This document shows, in pieces, positions 8,114-14,553 of a stretch of DNA of 20,755 bases. The first letter of the stretch is position 1, and each line of letters starts with the position of its first letter. Below the pieces are notes generated by a model, which saw only the letters and a program-made list of their open reading frames with translations, made no database searches and had not been told where the DNA came from. The position numbers and the translations under genes were made by a program. This DNA is from Planctomycetaceae bacterium (lineage in GTDB: Bacteria; Planctomycetota; Planctomycetia; Pirellulales; Thermoguttaceae). Location of the stretch: NCBI GenBank assembly GCA_031256755.1, contig JAIRPZ010000204.1, positions 1 through 20,755 of the forward strand, read 5' to 3'.

Positions 8114-8157
8114 CCGCTGCCGTTGTTTATACCGCAGTTTCAGCATTCCGGCAGCGG
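8114..8157. repeat. Nine-bp perfect inverted repeat between the two R-M genes
   Basis: CCGCTGCCG (8114-8122) pairs exactly with CGGCAGCGG (8149-8157) across a 26-nt gap, nine bases after the first gene's stop. A TTTT lies only about 16 bases further on, so it may be an RNA 3'-end structure, a weak terminator or a binding site. Confidence 0.55.
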
Positions 8158-8218
8158 ACAATACCGATGCTCTTTTAACGGATTTTCCCTGATGCCGGTG
8201 ATACCTGCCGGAACAGTA

Positions 8219-8247
8219 TTGAAAAGACGTTTATGTTTGAGTAAAAT
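8219..8247 (+). promoter_or_regulatory. Promoter of the second nuclease-methyltransferase gene
   Basis: TTGAAA (8219-8224), a 17-bp spacer and TAAAAT (8242-8247) closely match the sigma70 consensus. RNA would start near 8254, about 36 nt before ATG 8290, so the two R-M genes can be transcribed separately. Confidence 0.75.
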
Positions 8248-8289
8248 TAACGGAATGCCTCTGTTTCACCTGTTCTTCTTTCTTTGTTC

Positions 8290-11106
8290 ATGTCCGCAAA
8301 AGAGACCGCCCGCGAAGAAATCCGTTCTCTCGTTGACAAATTCCTTGCTCAAAGCGAAGCGTTTGCCCATACCGGCTACAACGAATCACGGCTGCGGGTG
8401 GATTTTCTTAATCCGTTTTTTAAGTATCTCGGCTGGGACGTGACCAATGAAGCCGGAACAGCAGAACGCTACCGCGAGGTGATTTACGAAGAACGCATTT
8501 ATATCGAAGGAACAACAAAGCATCCCGATTATGCGTTCCGTATCGGCAGCGGTTCGCCGCTGTTTTATGTTGAAGCAAAAAAGCCGGGCGTGAATATCAA
8601 AGATAATCCTGAACCGGCGTTGCAGTTGCGTAAATACGGCTGGAACACCGGTAAAGCCGTCAGTGTGCTGACCAACTTCAAAGAGTTCGCCGTTTATGAC
8701 TGCACGCAGAAAATCAGGCAAGGCGATAAAGCGTCCGCTGCCCGCATTGCCTATCTGACGTGTCAGGATTACACGAATACGGTTTCGCTCGGCAATATCC
8801 GCGATGGTTTTGAGTTTCTTTGGAATACATTCAGCCGCGAAGGAGTCCGTACCGGCGGTTTCGATAAATACACCGAAAAAATCCGCGACCGCAAAGGGAT
8901 TTTGACCGTTGACAAGGACTTTCTGCAACTGCTTGACACTTGGCGGGAAAAACTTGCGAAAACATTTATCCGGCTTTATCCGCAAATCACCGAAGAAGAA
9001 ATCAACACGGCTGTTCCGCAACTCATTGACCGTCTTGTGTTCCTGCGTGTTGCCGAAGACCGCGGCGTTGAACCGAAGAACATTGTCAAAAATGCCGTTG
9101 CCGGTCATAATTGTTACGATAAACTCTACCGCATTTTTACAACGGCGGACGAAAAATACAATTCCGGTCTCTTTGATTTAGACAACGATGCGGTCGGAAA
9201 GAAAATCACGGTTGATGACGCAACGCTCAAGCGGATGGTCAATGACTTGTATGACAGCAATCCGTATGATTTTGCACTGATTCCGCTTGAGATTCTCGGC
9301 ACGGCGTATGAACATTTTCTCGGCAAAATTATCCGCATTACCGAAGGACGCAATGTTAAAGTCGAAACGAAACCGGAAGTCCGCAAAGCGGGCGGAGTGT
9401 TTTACACGCCGGAATACATTGTGAATTTTATTACGGAAGAGACGGTCGGCAAACTGCTGGAAAACAAAACGCCGCAGGAGGCGGCGAAAATTAAAATCGT
9501 TGACCCTGCCTGCGGCAGCGGAACGTTTTTACTGGGGGCCTACCGATACTTGCTGGACTGGCATTTGGACTATTACAAAGCGGACTATCAAAAACGTAAC
9601 GAAAAGCCGCGCGGACGCAAAACGGATACGCTTACGCCGGACGGACAACTGACAACGAAAGTCAAAAAAGATATTCTGCTCAATAACATTTTCGGTGTAG
9701 ATATTGACATGACTGCTGTTGAAGTCACGAAGTTAAGTTTGCTGCTGAAATGTATGGAAGGAGAAACGCCTGCAAGTATTGAAACGGCAAAACTGTTTCA
9801 TGAAAGAGTGCTGCCGAACATTAACGGTAATATATGCAGCGGCAATTCGCTTGTGGATACGGACTTTTATGAATTGGATTTCGGTGAACCGGAAGAAAAA
9901 ACAGCGAAGCCGTTTAACTGGCAGCGGACGTTTCCGCAAGTGTTTAAGCAGGGCGGATTCGACGCGGTCATCAGCAACCCGCCGTGGGGAGCGGACTTGC
10001 GGGCAGATAAGTCCTATTTCAAGCAGCATTACAAAAATCAAACACAGGATAGTGCTGCGTTCTTTTTAGAAAAAGGGACAAAATTATCGTTAGGAAAAAT
10101 CGGAATGATTGTTCCGAAAACAATCGCCTTTTATTCGGCTTGGAACAGCATCCGTGAATTGCTGCTCCAAATAGGGATTCCGTCCCGAATTTGCGATGCA
10201 GGTATTGCTTTTTCACAAGTCAACTTGGAATCGGTCATGCTTATTTTTGATAAAAAAGAAACGCCGAAACAAACGGTTATTTACAATGCTGTTCCGTTGA
10301 AACTGCCGTATCCGAAAAAGGAAATTGAAAAACTCGGAACGTTTGATAAGCGTGTTACGGAAATTACCAAAGCATTCCCGATGATTGCTTTGAGTAAAAA
10401 ACAAGCCGAAATTATTCTGAAAATATACGGCAACTCTGTTAAACTCGGCGACGTTGCCGCCGATATTTTCCGCGGAGTGTATATTCCTGATAACGTCAAG
10501 GAAACATTGCGCAGAGGAAAAACGAAATGGATTAACAAAGTTCCCGATGTGCAGCGTTGGCAGTTAGCTAAAGTCATGAACATTGCTTTACCGCAGGAAA
10601 ATAAAGCGAAAGCGGAAAAAGTTGCTGTGCCGAGAATTTTTTTCAAGGTATTGCGCGGCAGCAAATTGATAGTATTTCCTGATGTCAACGGGGAATATGT
10701 TACAACTGAAAAATTGGTTAATGTAACGTTAAATCAATCAAAATATCCGGCATCGTATTTATTTCTTGCCGGTGTGATTAACGCAGCAGTTACGTCATGG
10801 TATTTACAAAAGGTTCTTTTCAGCGATACGACGGAAACGTCAAGAGCCATGGATAAATTGTATTCACAATATATTCCCTTGCCTCAACTTGATTTGTCCA
10901 AAAAAGCGGACAAGCAAATTCACGATAAAATTGTTCATTATGCCGGTGAATTGTTAAAGTTATATCCGTACAAAAATACGGTCACGTTAAGCGAACATCA
11001 GCGGACAGTCAGCAAGATTGAACATTATGAAGAACAAATTAACCGTATTGTGTATGAACTCTACACATTGACAAATGATGAAATTAAAATTATCGAAGGA
11101 AAATAA
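8290..11106 (+). CDS. Type IIG-like restriction-modification enzyme
   Basis: This 938-residue protein has the layout of a one-polypeptide restriction-modification enzyme. The N-terminal PD-(D/E)xK domain shows HPDYAFRI (D80) and FYVEAKKPG (E95-x-K97), close to HsdR_N. A helical linker follows (about 150-360). The gamma-type methyltransferase has motif X-like FYTPEYIVNFI, motif I VDPACGSGTFLLGAYR (D405-F413) and motif IV ISNPPWGADLR (N563-W566), which mark it as an adenine N6-type enzyme. The last 350 residues, with SQYIPLPQLDL, fit a TaqI/HsdS-like target-recognition region. It should cut and methylate the same site. ATG 8290 is chosen over TTG 8284; neither has a Shine-Dalgarno sequence. It lies 185 bases after another nuclease-methylase fusion, and its 3' end overlaps the next gene. 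No frameshift or missing catalytic residue is seen. Confidence 0.87.
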   Translation: MSAKETAREEIRSLVDKFLAQSEAFAHTGYNESRLRVDFLNPFFKYLGWDVTNEAGTAERYREVIYEERIYIEGTTKHPDYAFRIGSGSPLFYVEAKKPGVNIKDNPEPALQLRKYGWNTGKAVSVLTNFKEFAVYDCTQKIRQGDKASAARIAYLTCQDYTNTVSLGNIRDGFEFLWNTFSREGVRTGGFDKYTEKIRDRKGILTVDKDFLQLLDTWREKLAKTFIRLYPQITEEEINTAVPQLIDRLVFLRVAEDRGVEPKNIVKNAVAGHNCYDKLYRIFTTADEKYNSGLFDLDNDAVGKKITVDDATLKRMVNDLYDSNPYDFALIPLEILGTAYEHFLGKIIRITEGRNVKVETKPEVRKAGGVFYTPEYIVNFITEETVGKLLENKTPQEAAKIKIVDPACGSGTFLLGAYRYLLDWHLDYYKADYQKRNEKPRGRKTDTLTPDGQLTTKVKKDILLNNIFGVDIDMTAVEVTKLSLLLKCMEGETPASIETAKLFHERVLPNINGNICSGNSLVDTDFYELDFGEPEEKTAKPFNWQRTFPQVFKQGGFDAVISNPPWGADLRADKSYFKQHYKNQTQDSAAFFLEKGTKLSLGKIGMIVPKTIAFYSAWNSIRELLLQIGIPSRICDAGIAFSQVNLESVMLIFDKKETPKQTVIYNAVPLKLPYPKKEIEKLGTFDKRVTEITKAFPMIALSKKQAEIILKIYGNSVKLGDVAADIFRGVYIPDNVKETLRRGKTKWINKVPDVQRWQLAKVMNIALPQENKAKAEKVAVPRIFFKVLRGSKLIVFPDVNGEYVTTEKLVNVTLNQSKYPASYLFLAGVINAAVTSWYLQKVLFSDTTETSRAMDKLYSQYIPLPQLDLSKKADKQIHDKIVHYAGELLKLYPYKNTVTLSEHQRTVSKIEHYEEQINRIVYELYTLTNDEIKIIEGK

Positions 11107-12139
11107 AAACGAATTGAACAAACCGTCTTGTATCAAGCCGACCGGTTCGCCGGTTTGGACGGCACTTGCTTCTTTTCTCCTGCCCGGTTTGGGACAGATG
11201 CTGCAAAAACGTTACGGCAGTGCTGTTGCTTATGTGTTTATTTACCTGCCTTTTGCACTGCTTCCGCTTGCCGGATTTTTGGGTTTAATCAAGAACCATA
11301 TTATCTCGCGGGAATTCGCTTTTGCATGGCTGGTAACCATCTTCTTTCTGTTTCTTTTTATCTTTATGTCCGTTATTGATACGCTTGTCTGGCATTACGA
11401 GAAGAAAACATCTTTTAAGATGTTATTAAGGATTTTGACGCTCTTTGCTCTTCTTCTCCTGATTGCTTTGTTATTGCCGGCAATTTCCTCTGTCCGTGAA
11501 GCCGCAAGACGTATGCAATGCGGCGTTCATCTGCGAACTATCGTATTTGCTTTCCACGATTATCACAGCGTCTATCACACGTTGCCGCCTGCCTATTCTG
11601 TTGACGCAAACGGCAAACCGCTGCATAGTTGGCGGGTTCTGATTTTGCCGTATATCGGGCAGGAAGATTTGTATAAACAAATCCGTCTCGATGAACCGTG
11701 GGACAGCGAATACAACAAACAGTTTCATTCACAAATGCCGGCAGTGTATCGGTGTCCGTCGCAGCCGGAACAATTCTTTTTGGGGCGCGGAGAAAAAGAA
11801 ATCAGAATCGGCGGCTGTTCTTATTCTGTCATCGTGCCGTTTGCCGGTTCGCCGTCGGCAGTCGTGCAGCAACTTCCGGCGGACAGCAGTATCAATGCCG
11901 ATACGATTCTTATTGCGGAGCGTTTAATTTCGGTGAACTGGATGGAGCCGGACAATGACATTCCGTTGAACATTGCGGAGAAAGGCATTGACGTTGACGT
12001 TTCCGGTCTGGGCAGTCCGCATTCCGGCGGCTGCCACTGCTGTATGACTGACGGAATGTGCCGTTTTCTTTTCAGGTCTGCCGGCAGTGATACGCTCAAA
12101 TCAATGCTTGTCCCTGCGCAAAAAGAACCGGAAAAATAA
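11075..12139 (+). CDS. Membrane protein joining a TM2-like region to a DUF1559-like domain
   Basis: The 354-residue protein starts with a basic segment, then ALASFLLPGLGQMLQKRYG, a signature like TM2/DUF5683 membrane domains. About four membrane helices follow (near 28-45, 50-72, 82-105 and 116-136). The fourth runs into ISSVREAARRMQC, the motif that follows the pilin-like helix in planctomycetal DUF1559 proteins. Residues 150-350 are DUF1559-like: FAFHDYHSVYHTLPPAY, SWRVLILPYIGQE, YRCPSQPEQ and the H-X9-DG motif (H316 to D326-G327). DUF1559 proteins normally have a single N-terminal pilin-type helix, so this fusion is unusual. ATG 11075 (or 11078) overlaps the upstream R-M gene by about 30 bases with no Shine-Dalgarno. 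TTG 11114, with GAAGGA 13 bases before it, is an alternative start. It is probably translationally coupled to the R-M gene. The role is unknown. Confidence 0.8.
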   Translation: MMKLKLSKENKNELNKPSCIKPTGSPVWTALASFLLPGLGQMLQKRYGSAVAYVFIYLPFALLPLAGFLGLIKNHIISREFAFAWLVTIFFLFLFIFMSVIDTLVWHYEKKTSFKMLLRILTLFALLLLIALLLPAISSVREAARRMQCGVHLRTIVFAFHDYHSVYHTLPPAYSVDANGKPLHSWRVLILPYIGQEDLYKQIRLDEPWDSEYNKQFHSQMPAVYRCPSQPEQFFLGRGEKEIRIGGCSYSVIVPFAGSPSAVVQQLPADSSINADTILIAERLISVNWMEPDNDIPLNIAEKGIDVDVSGLGSPHSGGCHCCMTDGMCRFLFRSAGSDTLKSMLVPAQKEPEK

Positions 12140-12149
12140 TCAAAAACAT

Positions 12150-12179
12150 CCGGCTGAATGATTCGCCGGTTTTACGTTT
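12150..12179 (+). terminator. Weak hairpin terminator after the DUF1559-like gene
   Basis: CCGGC (12150-12154) pairs with GCCGG (12165-12169) around a 10-nt loop, followed by a broken T tract (TTTTACGTTT). The stem is only five pairs, so termination is uncertain. Confidence 0.45.
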
Positions 12180-12742
12180 GATATTACAAGTATTACTGGA
12201 ATCAATTTTATACACTGCCGAGCATTATCGGCAACAGTTATATTATCGTTCCGAACCGGCAGGATTGGCAAAAGCAGAAACAGCGGCGGCAAAAAGTGCC
12301 GAAAAAGAAACACCGCTGGAATTCGTGAAGCGTTTCAACGAAGCCAATAAAATCTGGCTCCAGCCCGATTGAGAAAAGCGGAAAGGACTCTGCTACGATT
12401 ACTCGTTAAACAACAGGATTCGCGAAGAAATAACTTTTGACAACAACGGAAACGTCCATCGTATCTATTCCGCGAAGAGCGTTATTAAAGTATTCTTCAT
12501 TTTATCCGACCGATGGAGAGTTAAGAACTGCGTTGCGGACGAATGACACCGCATACTGTTTGGCAGCCGATACGCCAGCGATCAATACCGCAATATCCGT
12601 TGGCGGCGTTGGTATCTTCTCCTATCTATCCAGTCACAAAGGTGTTAATTCATTTTCCGAACCTAAATCTGATAAACGATACGAGATGTTTGCCAAACGA
12701 TTTCCGCATATCGACAGAATTTATCGTAACGCAAACTTTTGA
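12178..12742 (+). pseudogene. Possible decayed small gene, unrecognised
   Basis: No intact gene is seen here. From TTG 12178 a frame runs 64 residues (ending FVKRFNEANKIWLQPD) to TGA 12370. The same frame then continues for 58 codons, including REEITFDNNGNVHRIYSAKS, to another stop near 12544. A different frame is open from 12437 to 12742 and ends with KRYEMFAKRFPHIDRIYRNA. All three pieces have a protein-like composition and none has an ATG or ribosome site. This fits one gene broken by a nonsense change and a frameshift. It could also be unrelated noise in a spacer, and I recognise no family. Confidence 0.3.
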
Positions 12743-12784
12743 TGCCGGAAAAACCATGAAAAACAAACTATAAAGAGTAAAGCG

Positions 12785-12800
12785 GCGGGTGTATACCCGC
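12785..12800 (-). terminator. Hairpin after the Cys-rich lipoprotein gene
   Basis: GCGGGT (12785-12790) pairs with ACCCGC (12795-12800) around a 4-nt loop, about 55 bases past the lipoprotein stop. On the minus strand a T-rich stretch (CTTTACTCTTT) follows, so this could end that transcript. It is symmetric and might also act on the plus strand. Confidence 0.4.
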
Positions 12801-12853
12801 CCGCGAATGCGCTGTTTTTCGACAAAAATCCCTTTATAACGTTTGGAAACGTA

Positions 12854-13171
12854 CTAATGCGGTGACGGACCGGGAACCGGAACAACTCCGCGCGGAGTGA
12901 TTACGCCGGTGCAGTTTGCCGCACAAGGATCGCATACCGGCTCACACGGAGCGCAAGCCGCCGGTTCGCACGGAGCACACGCTGCCGGCTCGCACGGGTT
13001 ACATTCCGAAGCGGCGGAAACAGAAGTGGTATAAACGGTTTGTACCGGTTTGCTTCGGGCAATCGGGAAAAGCGAACCGGAACGGCACCAACTGCTGCCG
13101 CTGGAAGTACAGCCGCTTCCTGCCGAAGCAGCAAGCAAGCCGATAATAACAAGTGATACAATTTTTTTCAT
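12854..13171 (-). CDS. Small Cys/Pro-rich lipoprotein with octapeptide repeats
   Basis: The 105-residue protein starts with MKKIVSLVIIGLLAASAGSGC, a lipoprotein-type signal peptide with C21 as the likely lipidated residue. The -3 position is Gly rather than the usual Leu, so this is a loose lipobox. After a short Ser-rich segment the mature part has tandem repeats of CEPAACAP, giving ten or so closely spaced cysteines, and ends in a Pro-rich tail. It is probably membrane-anchored and either disulfide-linked or metal-binding; the role is unknown. Short proteins of this kind are common in planctomycetes. AGGAG (13180-13184) sits eight bases before ATG 13171 and fixes the start. It stands alone, with its own promoter and a leader hairpin. 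Confidence 0.75.
   Translation of the reverse strand: MKKIVSLVIIGLLAASAGSGCTSSGSSWCRSGSLFPIARSKPVQTVYTTSVSAASECNPCEPAACAPCEPAACAPCEPVCDPCAANCTGVITPRGVVPVPGPSPH
12937..13008. repeat. Three tandem 24-bp units inside the lipoprotein gene
   Basis: Units begin with CCGG at 12937, 12961 and 12985 and contain CACGG at the same offset. They code for the Cys-Pro-Ala-Glu octapeptide repeats. They are imperfect copies, so the copy number may change between strains. Confidence 0.75.
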
Positions 13172-13220
13172 CTCGCAATCTCCTAATGAAAGGGGGACAG
13201 GTCTCGTTTTACGGAATACA

Positions 13221-13238
13221 GACCGCTGATCGGCGGTC
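13221..13238. promoter_or_regulatory. Hairpin in the lipoprotein gene leader
   Basis: GACCGC (13221-13226) pairs with GCGGTC (13233-13238) around a 6-nt loop. It lies between the predicted promoter and the ribosome site of the minus-strand lipoprotein gene, at the very 5' end of the RNA. It could stabilise the message or be a protein-binding site. Confidence 0.4.
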
Positions 13239-13243
13239 AGGAT

Positions 13244-13271
13244 ACTCTACCCCACACATTGCTAAAAGCAA
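13244..13271 (-). promoter_or_regulatory. Promoter of the lipoprotein gene
   Basis: On the minus strand TTGCTT (13266-13271), a 16-bp spacer and TAGAGT (13244-13249). It lies about 75 bases before the start codon at 13171. Confidence 0.45.
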
Positions 13272-13312
13272 ATCAGAGCAGGAAAAAAACAGGAACATAA
13301 ACCGTTCCCGAA

Positions 13313-13321
13313 TGGTATAAT
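13313..13321 (+). promoter_or_regulatory. Extended -10 promoter of exbD
   Basis: TGGTATAAT matches the extended -10 consensus (TGn plus TATAAT) exactly. No clear -35 box is present, which extended -10 promoters do not require. RNA would start near 13328. Confidence 0.6.
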
Positions 13322-13389
13322 TGAAACAGAACGCAAACTTTACAGTCATCTGCCGTCATTTTTCTGCGGCAGCAAAAGCAAGAGAAAAC

Positions 13390-13878
13390 ATGCCTGCCGG
13401 TATTTTCCAAAAAAAAACATTCCAAAACAGACGTGTTTTGGAAAAGCCCAAAATCAATATGACTCCGATGATTGATGTGGTCTTTTTGTTTCTGACGTTT
13501 TTTGTGATGACCTTTCGGATCATGATTCCCGAAGGGGATTTCAATATTAAAATGCAGGAGGCTGGTCAAGCGGTACCGGCGGCAAAGACGGAAAAAACGG
13601 CAAAAATCGTTTTAACGGCGGACAACAGCGGCAATCTTTCTGCCATTGTCCTCAATGGGGTACGGATGACCGGATTTAATGAACTGCGTCAAAAAACGGC
13701 GGAAATGAGCCGGCAGACGGACGATTTAGAGGCAGAAATTCTACCGGACGAACATTTGCAGTACGAATTCATTATCCGTGCTGTTTCGGCTGTCAGCGGT
13801 GAAATTGCCGAAGGAAAGTTGCACAAAATCTGTGAAAAAATCCGTTTTGTCCGTTCCTCTCCCCCCCTGCACAGATAA
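13390..13878 (+). CDS. exbD: ExbD/TolR-family biopolymer transport protein
   Basis: The 162-residue protein has the ExbD/TolR layout. A short cytoplasmic N-terminus leads to KPKINMTPMIDVVFLFLTFFVM, with the membrane aspartate D29 that carries protons in the family, then a periplasmic domain of about 110 residues. In known systems ExbD works with ExbB to use proton-motive force to energise TonB-type or other envelope machinery. No exbB or tonB is in the window, so its partner must be elsewhere. The frame is open to TTG 13321, but that overlaps the -10 box, so ATG 13390 is used; no clear Shine-Dalgarno precedes it. The stop is 11 bases from the convergent rpsQ stop. The last codons (SPPLHR) lie in a 15-nt sequence repeated inverted upstream of rpmC. 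Confidence 0.88.
   Translation: MPAGIFQKKTFQNRRVLEKPKINMTPMIDVVFLFLTFFVMTFRIMIPEGDFNIKMQEAGQAVPAAKTEKTAKIVLTADNSGNLSAIVLNGVRMTGFNELRQKTAEMSRQTDDLEAEILPDEHLQYEFIIRAVSAVSGEIAEGKLHKICEKIRFVRSSPPLHR
13859..13873 (+). repeat. 15-nt inverted repeat flanking rpmC-rpsQ, distal copy
   Basis: CTCCCCCCCTGCACA reads on the plus strand inside the last codons of exbD. Its exact reverse complement is at 14493-14507. The two copies enclose the rpmC-rpsQ pair. Confidence 0.8.
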
Positions 13879-13889
13879 ATCTAACAGCC

Positions 13890-14189
13890 CTAATTTGCAG
13901 CGGCGTTTTCTTTTGCTGCTGCACGGAGTGCCGCCACATCAATAATGTTCCCCTTGGAAACAATGTTCACCAATTGCCAACGCTTCAACCGGGACATCGG
14001 ACGGCTTTCGATTATTTCAACCGTATCACCGACAGCCGACTCATTTTTTTCATCATGAACATAACAAACGGTACGCCGTTTGACATATTTTCCGTATTTC
14101 GGATATTTGACCAGCCGGGAAACCTCAACCCGACGAGTTTTCTGCATTTTGTCGCTTTTGACGACTCCCACCACGACTCGCTTCGGCAT
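13890..14189 (-). CDS. rpsQ: 30S ribosomal protein S17
   Basis: The 99-residue protein matches S17: VVGVVKSDKMQKTRRVEVSR at the N-terminus, the conserved HPKYGKY-like segment KYPKYGKYVKRR, and the core GDTVEIIESRPMSRLKRW. S17 is a primary 16S rRNA-binding protein needed for 30S assembly. It is a little longer than the usual 80-90 residues because of an Ala-rich tail (AALRAAAKENAAAN). It follows rpmC by 18 bases, the normal gene order, but rplN does not follow; exbD lies convergent instead. The ribosome site is weak, which suggests coupling to rpmC. Confidence 0.95.
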   Translation of the reverse strand: MPKRVVVGVVKSDKMQKTRRVEVSRLVKYPKYGKYVKRRTVCYVHDEKNESAVGDTVEIIESRPMSRLKRWQLVNIVSKGNIIDVAALRAAAKENAAAN

Positions 14190-14207
14190 ATTTTGTTCGT
14201 TCTTTCT

Positions 14208-14435
14208 TTATCTGGTATGTTGTTCCTTCATTGTTTCAGCAATTGTCCGCAAGGATTTCAGTGTCAAAATCCGGGCGATCAGCCGTTTGTTCTTTTTGAG
14301 TTCGCTCGGCGAATCCAGCCGTTCCATCCTCGCTTGAGAACGAAGCCGAAACAGCGTCTCCTTCGCATCTTTCAGTGTCGCATCAAGTTGATCGGCACTC
14401 ATATCCCGCAATTCACTTATCTTTGTTACCGGCAT
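14208..14435 (-). CDS. rpmC: 50S ribosomal protein L29
   Basis: The 75-residue protein has the L29 helical hairpin: ISELRDMSADQLDATLKDAKETLFRLRSQ, then LKKNKRLIARILTLKSLR. In the ribosome it sits near the exit of the peptide tunnel, next to L23. The ribosome site AAAGGGGAG is well placed before ATG 14435. In most bacteria rplP precedes it in the S10 operon; here the gene upstream on the strand is the S1-like gene, separated by 118 bases that contain a promoter and one copy of a 15-nt inverted repeat. Confidence 0.93.
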   Translation of the reverse strand: MPVTKISELRDMSADQLDATLKDAKETLFRLRSQARMERLDSPSELKKNKRLIARILTLKSLRTIAETMKEQHTR

Positions 14436-14470
14436 GACGACAAACTCCCCTTTCTCACAAAACTTCTTCT

Positions 14471-14499
14471 ATTTTACAGGAAACCGAAATCTTGTGCAG
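14471..14499 (-). promoter_or_regulatory. Possible promoter of rpmC-rpsQ
   Basis: On the minus strand TAAAAT (14471-14476) ends the 13-mer TTTCCTGTAAAAT, identical to the one at 5814-5826. A poor -35 (CTGCAC, 14494-14499) at 17-bp spacing overlaps the 15-nt repeat. RNA would start near 14464, about 29 nt before rpmC. Confidence 0.45.
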
Positions 14500-14507
14500 G
14501 GGGGGAG
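14493..14507 (-). repeat. 15-nt inverted repeat flanking rpmC-rpsQ, proximal copy
   Basis: TGTGCAGGGGGGGAG on the plus strand is the exact reverse complement of 13859-13873. It lies between the S1-like gene stop and the -10 element proposed for rpmC. Confidence 0.8.
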
Positions 14508-14553
14508 TCGCATTCAAAACCGGGCGTTGCCGGAAAGTACGGGACAACGGTTT

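Noticed and set aside
12937..13008. Short regular repeats that might suggest a CRISPR array
   Set aside because: The units are directly adjacent without spacers and code for the octapeptide repeats of a lipoprotein.
14508..14553. Terminator between the S1-like gene and rpmC
   Set aside because: Only short GC pairs such as CGTTG/CAACG with a four-T tail are present; too weak to call, so read-through into rpmC remains possible.
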